Positions 1-12,887 of a DNA stretch of 64,000 bases are shown piece after piece. The stretch comes from Raineyella fluvialis. GTDB taxonomy: Bacteria > Actinomycetota > Actinomycetes > Propionibacteriales > Propionibacteriaceae. Made by a program: the position numbers and the translations under genes. The number at the start of each line of letters is the position of its first letter. Position 1 is the stretch's first letter. The stretch is from the NCBI RefSeq assembly GCF_009646095.1, contig NZ_CP045725.1, forward strand, positions 2,604,001-2,668,000, written 5' to 3'. Below the pieces are notes generated by a model. The model was not told the origin of the DNA. It did no database searches and was given only the letters and a program-made list of their open reading frames with translations.

Positions 1-1
1 T

Positions 2-253
2 CGGTCCGACGGGCTGAGCAGACTCATCCCGTCGGTGGTCTTCGTCGCGGCGCTCGCCCTGAGCATGGCCGGCCTGGCGTACGCGATGCGTGACCTGCCC
101 ACCGGCACCGCCTACGCCGTATGGGTGGGAATCGGGGCCACTCTCACCGTGGGATTCAGCATGATTACCGGGGCCGACCCGGTGGGCCCGCTGCGCGTGG
201 CGTTCCTGGCCATGATCATCGGCGGGGTGATCGGTCTCAAGGCCCTCCACTGA
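2..253 (+). CDS. SMR-family exporter (SugE/Gdx-like), 3' part only
   Basis: The open frame runs in from the left edge, so the start is outside the window; a GTG at 35 is internal. The C-terminal 83 residues show three hydrophobic segments and the motif GTAYAVWVGIGA, which is the conserved helix-3 signature of small multidrug resistance proteins. The preceding SDGL and the ending GVIGLKALH resemble the SugE/Gdx branch, which exports guanidinium, rather than EmrE. SMR proteins work as inner-membrane antiparallel dimers driven by protons. The catalytic Glu of helix 1 is upstream of the window, so the subtype cannot be proven. Any guanidine riboswitch would also lie outside. Confidence 0.75.
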   Translation, partial: RSDGLSRLIPSVVFVAALALSMAGLAYAMRDLPTGTAYAVWVGIGATLTVGFSMITGADPVGPLRVAFLAMIIGGVIGLKALH

Positions 254-288
254 GCGTCGGTGGCGTCGGTGGCGTCGGTGGCGTCGGT
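254..288. repeat. 9-bp tandem repeat, four copies
   Basis: Four head-to-tail copies of GCGTCGGTG (the last one short by a base) begin directly after the stop codon of the SMR gene and end about 70 bp before uvrA. No gene is seen in the gap. Confidence 0.8.
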
Positions 289-356
289 ATCCATCGTGCG
301 GGCCTCCCGAGCGCTCGGACCCCGGACTGTCAGAGGGGAGTGCATAGGATTGTCCG

Positions 357-3305
357 GTGAGCCCGACCACACCCGCTGATCATCCCGATCTCCCCTCGGT
401 AGCCGATCCCGTGCACCCCGCCGGGCTCGACCGCATCGTCGTGCGCGGAGCCCGCCAGCACAACCTGCGCAACGTCTCGCTCAGCCTGCCGCGCGACGCG
501 ATGATCGTGTTCACCGGGCTGTCCGGATCCGGCAAGTCGAGCCTGGCCTTCGACACCATCTTCGCCGAGGGTCAGCGGCGCTACGTCGAGTCGCTGTCCT
601 CGTACGCCCGGATGTTCCTCGGCCAGATGGACAAGCCCGACGTCGACTTCATCGAGGGTCTGTCCCCGGCGGTGTCGATCGACCAGAAGTCCACCAGCCG
701 CAACCCGCGATCGACGGTCGGCACGATCACCGAGGTGTACGACTACATGCGCCTGCTGTGGGCACGTGCCGGGCACCCGCACTGCCCGGTCTGTGGCGCC
801 CCGATCAGTCGTCAGTCGCCCCAGCAGATCGTGGACCGGCTGATGACCCTGGACGAGGGGACCCGCCTGCAGGTGCTGGCGCCGGTCGTCCGCGGTCGCA
901 AGGGCGAGTACGTCGACCTCTTCCAGCAGCTCGCCGGCCAGGGCTATGCGCGGGTCCGGGTCGACGGCGAGCAGCACCCGCTCACCGCCCCGCCCACGCT
1001 GGCGAAGCAGAAGAAGCACGACATCGACGTGATCGTCGACCGCGTGGTGGTCAAGCCGACCGCCCAGCGTCGCCTCACCGATTCCATCGAGACCGCCCTG
1101 GGCCTGACCCAGGGGGTCGTCGCGATCGACTTCGTGGACCGCGACGCCAAGGATCCGGAGCGAGAGGTGCACTTCTCCGAGCACCTCGCCTGCCCCAACG
1201 GGCACGACATCACTCTCGAGGAGCTGGAACCGCGGCAGTTCTCCTTCAACTCCCCCTGGGGAGCCTGTCCCCAGTGCGACGGCATCGGCACCCGGATGGA
1301 GGTGGACCCCGACCTCGTCATCCCCGACGACCAGATGTCCATCGCGGAGGGAGCGATCGCCCCATGGGCCGGCTCTCATACCAGCGACTACTTCATGCGC
1401 CTGCTGCACGGGATGGCCAAGGAGGAGGGCTTCAGCCTGGACACCCCCTGGCGTGACCTCAGCCCGGAGGTCCAGGGACTGGTGCTCGGCGGCCACGGGT
1501 CCCCGGTCTACGTGTCCTACCGCAACCGCTTCGGCCGCGAGCGCAAGTACACGACGTCGTACGAGGGCGTCGTGCACTGGATCTCGCGCCGGCACGACGA
1601 TGCCGAGACCGACACCGCTCGGGAGCGCTTCGCCGGCTACATGCGCGAGGTGCCCTGCACGGCCTGCAAGGGTGCCCGGCTCAAGCCGAGCTCACTTGCC
1701 GTGACCGTCGGCGGGAAGTCCATCGCCGAGGTGGCCGCGATGGCCATCACCGACGCGGCGGACTTCCTCTCCGGTCTGGAACTGAGCGAGCGCGAAGCGC
1801 AGATCGCCGAGCGGGTGGTCAAGGAGATCGCTTTGCGACTGCGCTTCCTCGTGGACGTCGGTCTCGACTACCTGACCCTGTCCCGGTCCGCCGGCACCCT
1901 TTCCGGCGGGGAGGCGCAGCGGATCCGGCTCGCCACGCAGATCGGCGCCGGTCTGGTCGGTGTGCTCTACGTGCTGGACGAGCCCAGCATCGGCCTGCAC
2001 CAGAGGGACAACGCCCGGCTGATCCAGACACTCGAACGGCTGCGCGACCTCGGTAACACCCTGATCGTCGTCGAGCACGACGAGGACACCATCAAGGCCG
2101 CCGACTGGGTGGTCGACATCGGCCCCGGGGCCGGTGAGCACGGTGGTGACGTCGTGGTGTCCGGACCGTACGAGGAGTTGCTCGCCAACCACCAGTCGCT
2201 CACCGGCGCCTACCTGTCCGGGCGCCGCTCCATCCCGATGCCCGCGTTTCGACGACCGCGGACAGCGGGGCGGGAGTTGGTCGTCCGGGACGCGTACGAG
2301 AACAACCTCCAGCACGTCAGCGTGACGTTCCCGCTGGGGACGATGACGGTGGTGACCGGGGTCTCGGGATCGGGCAAGTCCACGCTGGTCAACCAGATCC
2401 TCTACCGGTCACTGGCCAAGCAGCTCTACGCGGCCAAGGCGGTGCCGGGCAAGCATCGGGCGGTGCAGGGCATCGACCAGATCGACAAGGTGATCCACGT
2501 CGACCAGTCACCGATCGGGCGGACGCCGCGGTCGAACCCCGCCACCTACACGGGTGTCTTCGATCAGGTCCGCAAGCTCTTCGCCGAGACGCCGGAGGCG
2601 AAGATGCGCGGCTACGGCCCCGGCCGGTTCTCGTTCAACGTCAAGGGTGGTCGCTGCGAGGAGTGTCATGGCGACGGGACGCTGAAGATCGAGATGAACT
2701 TCCTGCCCGACGTCTACGTTCCGTGCGAGGTCTGCCACGGTGCCCGCTACAACCGGGAGACGCTCGAGGTGCACTACAAGAACAAGACCATCGCTGAGAT
2801 CCTCGACATGCCCATCGAGGATGCGCTGGAGTTCTTCGAGCCGATCAAGAGGATCTCGCGCCATCTGCAGACGCTCGTCGACGTCGGCCTCGGCTACGTC
2901 CGGCTGGGCCAGCCAGCGACCACGCTGTCCGGTGGCGAGGCGCAGCGGGTGAAGCTGGCGGCCGAGCTGCAGCGCCGCTCCACGGGGCGCACCGTGTACG
3001 TCCTCGACGAGCCGACCACCGGCCTGCACTTCGAGGACATCCGCAAGCTTCTCGGGGTGCTCGGCCGGCTCGTGGACCAGGGCAACACCGTCATTGTGAT
3101 CGAGCACAACCTCGACGTGATCAAGACCGCCGACTGGATCATCGACATGGGCCCGGAGGGCGGCCGACGTGGCGGGACCATCGTGGTGGAGGGCACCCCG
3201 GAGGAGGTCGCTGACTGCGCGGAGTCGTGGACCGGCCGCTACCTGCGGCCGGTCCTCGAGCACTCCGACGTCGGTGTGGGCGACGCGCTCGTCAGCGCCG
3301 GGTGA
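357..3305 (+). CDS. uvrA: UvrABC excinuclease subunit A
   Basis: UvrA is the damage-recognition ATPase of nucleotide excision repair; it scans DNA as a dimer and loads UvrB. The 982-residue length is usual. Walker A motifs are at about residue 53 (GLSGSGKSS) and 667 (GVSGSGKST), each followed by an ABC signature (LSGGEAQR). Zinc-binding Cys pairs are visible as CPVC near residue 142 and as CEEC/CEVC near residue 766-795. The GTG start sits 6 bases after a TAGGAT that could be a -10 element, which would suggest a leaderless transcript. I see no actinobacterial LexA box (GAAC-N4-GTTC) in the upstream 100 bases. Confidence 0.97.
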   Translation: MSPTTPADHPDLPSVADPVHPAGLDRIVVRGARQHNLRNVSLSLPRDAMIVFTGLSGSGKSSLAFDTIFAEGQRRYVESLSSYARMFLGQMDKPDVDFIEGLSPAVSIDQKSTSRNPRSTVGTITEVYDYMRLLWARAGHPHCPVCGAPISRQSPQQIVDRLMTLDEGTRLQVLAPVVRGRKGEYVDLFQQLAGQGYARVRVDGEQHPLTAPPTLAKQKKHDIDVIVDRVVVKPTAQRRLTDSIETALGLTQGVVAIDFVDRDAKDPEREVHFSEHLACPNGHDITLEELEPRQFSFNSPWGACPQCDGIGTRMEVDPDLVIPDDQMSIAEGAIAPWAGSHTSDYFMRLLHGMAKEEGFSLDTPWRDLSPEVQGLVLGGHGSPVYVSYRNRFGRERKYTTSYEGVVHWISRRHDDAETDTARERFAGYMREVPCTACKGARLKPSSLAVTVGGKSIAEVAAMAITDAADFLSGLELSEREAQIAERVVKEIALRLRFLVDVGLDYLTLSRSAGTLSGGEAQRIRLATQIGAGLVGVLYVLDEPSIGLHQRDNARLIQTLERLRDLGNTLIVVEHDEDTIKAADWVVDIGPGAGEHGGDVVVSGPYEELLANHQSLTGAYLSGRRSIPMPAFRRPRTAGRELVVRDAYENNLQHVSVTFPLGTMTVVTGVSGSGKSTLVNQILYRSLAKQLYAAKAVPGKHRAVQGIDQIDKVIHVDQSPIGRTPRSNPATYTGVFDQVRKLFAETPEAKMRGYGPGRFSFNVKGGRCEECHGDGTLKIEMNFLPDVYVPCEVCHGARYNRETLEVHYKNKTIAEILDMPIEDALEFFEPIKRISRHLQTLVDVGLGYVRLGQPATTLSGGEAQRVKLAAELQRRSTGRTVYVLDEPTTGLHFEDIRKLLGVLGRLVDQGNTVIVIEHNLDVIKTADWIIDMGPEGGRRGGTIVVEGTPEEVADCAESWTGRYLRPVLEHSDVGVGDALVSAG

Positions 3306-3323
3306 GGACGGGGCGGCGAGCGG

Positions 3324-3755
3324 TCACTGCACGCCGGTGACGATGATCTCGTCGCCGGACTCGCTGAACTGCGCACGGGTCAGGCCGGTCGGCGCCGGCC
3401 CGTCGAGGACCTTCCCGTCGGCGATGGCGAAGTACGAGTTGTGGCACAGGCAATGAATCCGCTGGTCGGCGGTGATCTGGCGGACCGGGCAGCCCTGGTG
3501 CGGGCAGACGTCCGAGAACGCCTCGAACTGTCCGGCGGTGGGCTGCGTCACGACGTAGCCCTCGTCGGGGTAGATCACGCCCGAACCGACCGGAACGTCG
3601 GCCTTCTTGACCCGCAATTGACGGTTGTTCTTGGTGCGCATCCGGGCATTGCCGCCGGTGGAGTCAGCGGAGCAGGCCGACAGACCGAACGGGGCGGAAG
3701 CGGCGGCGACGCCGGCTCCGGCGAGCTTGAAAACGGTGCGGCGCTGCGCTTGCAT
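3324..3755 (-). CDS. Rieske [2Fe-2S] protein, Tat-exported lipoprotein
   Basis: The start is set by AGGAGGAACT directly upstream of an ATG at 3755; a longer open frame upstream lacks such support. The 143-residue protein begins with a twin-arginine signal (QRRTVFKLAG) and a lipobox LSAC ending at Cys28, so it should be exported folded and lipid-anchored. The Rieske ligands are Cys84 and His86 in CPHQGC and Cys104 and His105 in CLCH; Cys89 and Cys102 are the disulphide pair. It is much shorter than QcrA, and no cytochrome b gene is next to it, so it is probably a stand-alone electron carrier. It converges with uvrA with an 18-bp gap. Confidence 0.9.
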   Translation of the reverse strand: MQAQRRTVFKLAGAGVAAASAPFGLSACSADSTGGNARMRTKNNRQLRVKKADVPVGSGVIYPDEGYVVTQPTAGQFEAFSDVCPHQGCPVRQITADQRIHCLCHNSYFAIADGKVLDGPAPTGLTRAQFSESGDEIIVTGVQ

Positions 3756-3975
3756 CCAGTTCCTCCTGGTGGGGTTCGCCGTCCGCCGGGGGCCCGGCGA
3801 CATCGCCCAGAATGCTAGCCCGGAGGCGCCCCGGAAGGGGGTCGCGGACCGCGCCTCGGCATTCCTGTGAAGAACCTCACGTGAGAGAAATGTCACCGAA
3901 TCGGCTACTACGCCCCGTCATAGACTGAGGGGGCACAACCGTCTGAATCTCTCGCAAGGAAGCCAGGATCACGTC

Positions 3976-6663
<2,688 letters not shown>

Positions 6664-6668
6664 GCACC

Positions 6669-7760
6669 ATGTCCGTGCCTCCCAAGGCACCCGCCAACGC
6701 CACCAAGCGGGTCGCGGTCAAGTTCGGAACACTCAGTCACGAGCCGCTTGTCGACGCTGAAGGCGACATCATCGGGCGGGCCGCCGGTCCCACCCTGGTC
6801 CGCCGACTGCTGCGACTCTTCCCGGACCCGATCCTGATCGGGCCGGAGCAGCGCCGCTGCCGCGGCTTCGTCCAGCAGCCGCTCCAGTTCATCGACGGGG
6901 ACAACACCGTCGTCATCAACATGGACGTGCTCGACTCACCCGTGGTGTGGACGGTGCTCAAGGAGGGGGCCCGCAGCCCCCACGTGATGAACTTCCTCTG
7001 GCAGAACGTGTCGGAGTTCACCGAGACGGTCCGGCAGGCCTCGCTCGGCTTGTCCTTCGGACTCTTCCCGACGTTCGCGAACTCCGAGCGCACCGCGCAG
7101 GAAGTGCGCGGCGTGCTCAACGAGTGGGCCGTTCCGGCCCTGGCCGATACCGCAGTGGTCGGCTGGGCGAACCTGGGCATCCACCTCCAGCGAGTCCGTC
7201 CGCACAGCCCGACGTCGATCCCGTTGGTGATGTATCCGGCCGTCACGCTGGCGTCGCGCAAGCGCCCGGACCTCTTTATGAGGGTCGTCTCGGCGGTCTG
7301 CGCCCGGACCCCGATCAGGCTGGAGATGCGGCTCCAGGAGAAGGACCTGATCAGTGAGAAGGCGATGCGCATCTCGCGGGAGAAGTGGACCTGGGTGGGC
7401 CCGATGGCGACCCGTGAGGACTACTGGGACCGGCTGGCGCACACCACGGCCTTCTTGGCCACCTCGGCGGACGAGTCGTACGGTCTGCAGTACCTCGAGG
7501 GCCTGGCCGCGGGAGCGATCGGCATCTTTCCGAACCTGCCGTGGGCACGGGCCCTGTTGCCGGAGAACTACCCGTACCTCTACGACAGCGAACAGCAGGC
7601 GGAGGAGATGCTCTTCCACGCCGTGACCGATCCGGAGGGCTGCAAGCGGGAGACCGCGGCTGCCGCCGGTGACCTCGACGCGTGGATCCGCAGCCGCCAC
7701 AGCGACGACAGCTTCGAGCGGGCCATCGCCAGCTACACCGCCAAGTGGTTCGGGGCCTGA
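6669..7760 (+). CDS. glycosyltransferase, GT4-like
   Basis: This 363-residue protein ends in a Rossmann-like half with ESYGLQYLE near residue 268, matching the E-x7-E nucleotide-sugar motif of GT4/GT-B retaining glycosyltransferases. The preceding GPMATREDYWDRL and the following GAIGIFPN fit the usual order. A GTG at 6660 overlaps the hppA stop, but AGGAGG at 6653-6658 touches it, so the ATG at 6669 is the better start. It follows hppA in the same direction with a 5-bp gap and is likely co-transcribed. The sugar donor and the acceptor cannot be read from the sequence. There is no signal peptide, so it should be cytoplasmic. Confidence 0.7.
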   Translation: MSVPPKAPANATKRVAVKFGTLSHEPLVDAEGDIIGRAAGPTLVRRLLRLFPDPILIGPEQRRCRGFVQQPLQFIDGDNTVVINMDVLDSPVVWTVLKEGARSPHVMNFLWQNVSEFTETVRQASLGLSFGLFPTFANSERTAQEVRGVLNEWAVPALADTAVVGWANLGIHLQRVRPHSPTSIPLVMYPAVTLASRKRPDLFMRVVSAVCARTPIRLEMRLQEKDLISEKAMRISREKWTWVGPMATREDYWDRLAHTTAFLATSADESYGLQYLEGLAAGAIGIFPNLPWARALLPENYPYLYDSEQQAEEMLFHAVTDPEGCKRETAAAAGDLDAWIRSRHSDDSFERAIASYTAKWFGA

Positions 7761-7783
7761 CCGGGACGCGCTGATCGGGCATC

Positions 7784-7819
7784 CGTCGGGGCCGGTCCTC
7801 CTGGGGACCGGCCCCGACG
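7784..7819 (+). terminator. intrinsic terminator-like hairpin after the glycosyltransferase gene
   Basis: A perfect inverted repeat has 15-bp arms (CGTCGGGGCCGGTCC and its complement) and a 6-base loop, 23 bp after the stop codon. There is no clear T-run, as is common in high-GC actinobacteria. Confidence 0.65.
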
Positions 7820-7903
7820 GGCGTCCACCGCTCCCGTCGTCCCGGGGACGGACGGCTGATCGCCCACCGCCCCGCGTCGGACCCGGCACCTATGCTGGTC
7901 GGC

Positions 7904-9903
7904 ATGGCCGATCCGTCCAGCTACCGCCCCGCGCCCGGGTCGATCCCGATCGAACCGGGCGTCTACCGGTTCAGCGACGCCCACGGCCGGGTCATCTATG
8001 TCGGCAAGGCCAAGTCCCTGCGGCAGCGGCTGAATTCGTACTTCGCCGACCTGTCCAACCTGCACCCCCGCACCCAGGCGATGGTCACCACGGCCGCCCG
8101 GGTCGACTGGACGGTCGTCCAGAACGAGGTCGAGGCGCTCGGCCTCGAATACACCTGGATCAAGGAATTCGCGCCGCGGTTCAACGTGATGTACCGCGAC
8201 GACAAGTCCTATCCGTGGCTGGCCGTGACCTGGTCCGAGGAATACCCGCGCGTCTTCGTGGGCCGCGGCAAGAAGCGCCGCGGCTGGCGCTACTTCGGAC
8301 CGTACGGGCACGCCTGGGCCATCCGCGACACGGTCGACACCCTGCTGCGGGTCTTCCCGATGCGCTCGTGCACGGCCGGCACCTTCCGCAACGCCAGGGC
8401 CGCCGGGCGCCCGTGCCTGCTCGGCTACATCGGCAAGTGCGTCGCGCCGTGCGTGGATCGGGTCACGGCTGAGGAGCACCGCGCGATCGCCGACGACTTC
8501 TGCCAGTTCATGGCCGGCCGGTCCACCGGACTGGTCAAGCGACTGGAACGCGAGATGGGTGAGGCGGCGGCGAATCTGGAGTTCGAACGGGCCGGCGTCC
8601 TGCGCGACGACATCGCTGCGCTGGAGCTGGCGATGGAGAAGAACGCCATCGTGCTCGGCGACGGGACCGACGCGGACGTCATCGCCATGGTCGCCGAGGA
8701 GCTCGAGGTCTCGGTGATGGTCTTCCACGTCCGCGGCGGCCGCGTCCGCGGCCGCCGCGGCTGGGTCGCCGACCGGACCGCCGACCAGTCCGAGCCGGAG
8801 CTCGTCGGCACCTTTCTCACCCAGCTGTACGGCGCCGCCGGTGAGCTCGAGGTCACCGACGGGGAGGTGAACGGCGAGGCCCGCCCGATCCCCAAGGAGG
8901 TGCTCGTGCCGGTGCTGCCCGAGGACGCCGAGGTGTACGCCGCCTGGCTGACCGAGCGCCGGGGCGCGAGGGTGTCCCTGCGGGTGCCCCAGCGGGGGGA
9001 CAAACGGACGCTGATGGACACGGTGACGCGCAACGCCGAGGAGGCGCTGGCCCGGCATCGTACGAAACGCGCGGTGGACCTCACCGCCCGGACCCGGGCC
9101 CTGGAGGAGATCCAGGAGGCGCTGTCGCTGCCGACCGCCCCGCTGCGGATCGAGTGCTACGACATCTCCAACCTGCAGGGGACGAACGTCGTCGCCTCGA
9201 TGGTGGTGTTCGAGGACGGGATGGCCCGCAAGTCGGAGTACCGCCACTTCACCATCAAGGGGTGGAGGGCCAGAACGACGTGGCCTCGATGTACGAGGTG
9301 ATCACCCGCCGCTTCAGCCGGATGCTGCGCGAGCAGGAACTCCTCCGTGAGTCCCACGAGGGTGAGGCCGATGCGCCCTCGCTGGTGGATCCGACGACGG
9401 GCAAGCCGCTCCGGTTCGCCTACCGCCCCGCCCTGGTGGTCGTCGACGGGGGGCCACCCCAGGTCGCCGCGGCACAGCAGGCCCTGGACGACCTGGGCAT
9501 CACCGACGTCGGGCTGTGCGGGCTGGCCAAACGGCTGGAGGAGGTGTGGGTGCCGGACGAGGACTATCCGGTGATCCTGCCTCGGACCTCCGAGGGGCTC
9601 TATCTCATGCAACGGGTCCGGGACGAGGCCCACCGGTTCGCGATCACCCACCACCGCACCCGCCGCAGCCGCTCGATGCTGGAGTCCCTGCTCGACGACG
9701 TCCAGGGGCTGGGCCCCGGTCGGCGCGCCACGCTGATGAAGGAGTTCGGCTCGGTCAAGAGGCTGAAATCCGCCACGGAGGACGAGATCAGGGCCCTTCC
9801 CGGCTTTGGGCCGGCCACCGCACGGGCAGTCGTCGAGGCCGTCGGCGCCGCGCCAGCGCGCGAGGTGTTGAACACCGCCACGGGCGAGCTGACGGAGGAA
9901 TGA
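7904..9903 (+). CDS. uvrC: UvrABC excinuclease subunit C (frameshifted as read at about 9259-9262)
   Basis: UvrC makes both incisions in nucleotide excision repair. The GIY-YIG nuclease core (GVYRF...IYVGKAK) is at residues 19-36, the UVR region that binds UvrB is near 200-235, the RNase H-like domain holds IECYDIS near 418, and a helix-hairpin-helix pair ends the protein. The frame breaks at a run of four G at 9259-9262; five G restore KGVEGQND and give 666 residues, the normal size. A consensus error is more likely than a real mutation. The ATG at 7904 gives [12 protein letters not shown], typical of actinobacterial UvrC; an ATG at 7892 is less likely. TATGCT 8 bases upstream could be a -10 of a leaderless transcript. 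Confidence 0.93.
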
Positions 9904-9908
9904 GCCGG

Positions 9909-10806
9909 ATGGACGCCGATGTCGGCCATAATGGGGCCGTGGCAGCGGAGGAGCAGAGGGTACTGATCGTCACGGGTCTGAGCGGCGCGGGTCGGTCCTC
10001 CGCCGCGAACGCCCTGGAGGACGCCGGATGGTACGTCGTCGACAACCTTCCCCCAGGCTGCTCCCGGAACTGACCCGGATGCTCGGCGCCGCAGGGATCC
10101 ACAACCTCGCCGCGGTCCTCGACGTCCGCAGCCGGGCCCTGTTCGCCGACGTGATGCCGGCCCTGGCCGAGTTGCGCTCGACGGGGCTCGACGTCGATCC
10201 GGAGATCCTCTTCCTGGAGGCGAACGACGAGGTGATCGTCCGCCGCCAGGAGTCTGCCCGCCGGCCGCACCCGTTGCAGGGCTCAGGCCGTCTGCTCGAC
10301 AGCGTCACGGTCGAGCGCGCCCAACTCGGTGCCCTGCGCTCGGTCGCCGACCTCGTCATCGACACCTCGAACCTCAACGTGCACCAGTTGCGTGACCGCG
10401 TCTCGCACGCGTACGGAGGAGCGGAGCGGAAGTTCCGGGCGACCATCGTGTCGTTCGGGTTCAAGCACGGGGTCCCGGTCGACGCCGACCTCGTGCTGGA
10501 TGTCCGGTTCCTGCCCAACCCGCACTGGATCCCGGAGCTGCGACCGATGACCGGCATGGACGCGCCGGTCCGCGACTACGTGCTCGCCCAGGACGGGGCG
10601 GTCGACTACCTCGACCGGATCGAGGGGCTGCTGACCGACATCATCGTCCCCGGCTACTGCCGTGAGGGCAAGTGGCTGATGACCATCGCCATCGGCTGCA
10701 CCGGGGGCGCCATCGGTCCACGTCGATGGCGATCGACCTGGGTCGCCGGCTGGGCCTGCGTGACATCCCGACCTCGGTCGTGCACCGGGACGCGGAGCTG
10801 CTCTGA
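9909..10806 (+). CDS. rapZ: RNase adapter RapZ / nucleotide-binding protein (two frameshifts as read)
   Basis: This is a P-loop NTPase of the RapZ/YvcJ family. The Walker A motif GLSGAGRSS is near residue 23 and VDNLPP follows near 48. The frame is broken twice: a C-run at 10050-10054 (five C, six needed to read VDNLPPRLLPEL) and a G-run at 10703-10707 (five G, six needed to read CTGGRHRS). With both restored, the protein has 299 residues and ends VVHRDAELL with its stop one base before yvcK. An ATG at 9900 overlaps the uvrC stop but its Shine-Dalgarno would touch it, so 9909 is preferred. In actinobacteria the uvrC-rapZ-yvcK-whiA order is standard. Confidence 0.9.
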
Positions 10807-10807
10807 G

Positions 10808-11770
10808 ATGCTGGCAGCGGACCTCGGATTCGATCGACGACCCGCCGTGGCTGCCCTGGGTGGCGGGCACGGCCTTTACGCCAACCTCTCCGCCCTGCGC
10901 CGGATCACCGACCGGCTGACCGCCGTAGTGACCGTTGCGGACGACGGGGGGTCGTCCGGCCGGCTGCGGAAGGAGTTCGACATCCTGCCGCCCGGTGACC
11001 TGCGGATGGCGCTGGCGGCGCTCTGCGGTGACGACTCGCAGGGCCGGCTGTGGGCGGAGATCCTCCAGTCCCGGTTCGCGGGCAACGGCCCGTTGGGCGG
11101 CCATGCCATCGGGAACCTCCTCATCGCGGGCCTGTGGCAGAAGGTCGACGCGGTCACCGGTCTTGACATGGTCGCGTCGCTGCTCGGCAGCCGCGGCCGG
11201 GTGCTGCCCATGTCGGCGGTCCCGCTGGAGATCGAGGCCGACGTGATCGGCTACGACCCGCTGCACCCCGACGAGATCAGTGTGCTGCGCGGCCAGGCCC
11301 GGGTCGCCTCCACCCGGGCGGAGGTGACCCGGATCCGGCTGGTCCCGCAGGGCCCGCCGGCCGCGCCCCAGACCCTCCAGGCGATCCACGAGGCGGAGTG
11401 GGTGATCCTCGGACCAGGATCCTGGTTCACCTCGGTGATCCCGCACCTGCTGGTCCCCGAACTGGCCGACGCCCTGATCCAGACCCGGGCCAAGCGCATC
11501 CTCACGATGAACCTCCGGCCCGCCGGAGAGACCTCGGGCTTCACCCCGTCGCGGCACCTCGAGGCCCTCGCCGAGCATGCCCCGCTGCTGCGTCTCGACG
11601 TGGTGCTCGCGGATCCCCGGTTCGTCGCGGACGATCGCGATCACCTGGAGGGGTACGCGCACTCCCTGGGTGCCGAACTGGTGGTCGCCGAGGTGGCCAT
11701 GCGCGACGGGACACCGCGTCACGACCCGTTGCGCCTCGCCGCCGCGTACGCGGAGATCATGGGGCTGTGA
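10808..11770 (+). CDS. yvcK: gluconeogenesis factor / morphogenesis protein YvcK family (CofD-like)
   Basis: The protein opens with the family signature ALGGGHGL near residue 17, then VTVADDGGSSGRLR and LPPGDLRMALAAL, and contains GNGPLGGHAIGNL near residue 97. These are the NAD- or UDP-sugar-binding and CofD-like motifs of YvcK/CuvA proteins. Family members affect cell wall precursor flux and growth on gluconeogenic carbon sources. The ATG begins two bases after the rapZ stop; the open frame further upstream belongs to rapZ after its frameshift. The 320-residue length is normal. Confidence 0.93.
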   Translation: MLAADLGFDRRPAVAALGGGHGLYANLSALRRITDRLTAVVTVADDGGSSGRLRKEFDILPPGDLRMALAALCGDDSQGRLWAEILQSRFAGNGPLGGHAIGNLLIAGLWQKVDAVTGLDMVASLLGSRGRVLPMSAVPLEIEADVIGYDPLHPDEISVLRGQARVASTRAEVTRIRLVPQGPPAAPQTLQAIHEAEWVILGPGSWFTSVIPHLLVPELADALIQTRAKRILTMNLRPAGETSGFTPSRHLEALAEHAPLLRLDVVLADPRFVADDRDHLEGYAHSLGAELVVAEVAMRDGTPRHDPLRLAAAYAEIMGL

Positions 11771-11828
11771 GTCCCGTGCCCCGGTCCGGTGCTGCGGACC
11801 GGCGGGATCGGTGTGGGAGCATGGGGCA

Positions 11829-12814
11829 ATGGCGATGACCCAACAGGTGAAGGCGGAGCTGTCCACGGTTCCGGTCTCGAGGACCCCGTCCCGCGTCGCG
11901 GAGATGGCTGCGGTCCTGCGGTTCGCCGGCGGCCTGCACCTCGCCGGGGGCGGATCGTCATCGAGGCTGAACTGGACACCGGTGCCGCTGCCCGGCGGCT
12001 CCGCACGGCCATCCAGGAGGTCTACGGGTATCCCTCGGAGCTCGTCGTCGTCAACGGATCCGGCCTCCGCAAGGCGACCCGCTACATCGTCCGGATGACC
12101 ACCCACGGCGACGACCTCGCCCGGCGGACCGGCCTGATCGACCACCACGGCCGCCCCGTCCGCGGACTCCCGCCGCAGATCGTCGGTGGCGATCCGGATG
12201 CCGCCGTGGCCGCCTGGCGCGGAGCGTTCCTGGCCCACGGCTCGCTCACCGAGCCGGGACGGTCGATGGCCCTGGAGATCACCTGCCCCGGCCCCGAGTC
12301 CGCACTCGCCCTGGTCGGGGCCGCCCGGCGCGTCGGTATCGGCGCCAAGGCCCGGGTCGTGCGCGAGATCGACCGGGTGGCGATCCGGGACGGCGACGCC
12401 ATCGCCGCCATGCTCACCCGGCTCGGCGCCCACGATTCCGTGCTCGCCTGGGAGGAGCGGCGGATGCGCCGCGAGGTGCGGGCCTCGGCCAACCGACTCG
12501 CGAACTTCGACGACGCCAACCTCCGGCGCTCCGCCCAGGCCGCGGTGGCCGCCAGCGCGCGGGTCGGCAGGGCCCTGGAGATCCTCGGCGGGGACGTCCC
12601 CGAACACCTGCGGCGCGCCGGGGAGTTGCGGATGGAGAACAAGCAGGCCAGCCTCGAGGAACTGGGGCACCTGCACGAGCCGCCGCTCACCAAGGACGCC
12701 ATCGCCGGCCGGATCCGCCGGCTGCTCGGGATGGCCGATCGTCGGGCCGCCGAACTCGGCATTCCGGACACCGAGGCCAGCATCACGCCCGACATGCTGG
12801 CCGACGAGGACTGA
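11829..12814 (+). CDS. whiA: sporulation/cell division regulator WhiA (frameshifted as read at 11946-11950)
   Basis: WhiA proteins join an N-terminal LAGLIDADG-homing-endonuclease-like domain to a C-terminal helix-turn-helix. They control division genes in actinobacteria. Here [11 protein letters not shown] opens the protein, [10 protein letters not shown] follows, and the C-terminal half carries the conserved [11 protein letters not shown] and KQASLEELG segments and ends in the DNA-binding domain. The frame breaks at a run of five G at 11946-11950; six G restore [12 protein letters not shown] and give 328 residues, the family length. It lies 58 bp after yvcK and closes the uvrC-rapZ-yvcK-whiA run. 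Confidence 0.92.
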
Positions 12815-12840
12815 GCCCTACCCACACGCCGTCGGGGCGC

Positions 12841-12871
12841 GAGCGTACGTTCGGGCCGGAGGCGTACGCTC
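12841..12871. terminator. bidirectional hairpin between whiA and the aldolase gene
   Basis: Inverted repeat GAGCGTACG / CGTACGCTC with a 13-base loop lies between two convergent genes. Confidence 0.5.
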
Positions 12872-12887
12872 AGCCGCACCCGTGCGG

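Noticed and set aside
9259-9262. Programmed frameshifting in uvrC
   Set aside because: No slippery heptamer or downstream structure is evident, and the same type of one-base loss recurs in unrelated genes, so sequence error explains it better.
10283-12676. 797-codon minus-strand frame across rapZ, yvcK and whiA
   Set aside because: It spans three plus-strand genes and only exists because of GC-rich codon third positions.
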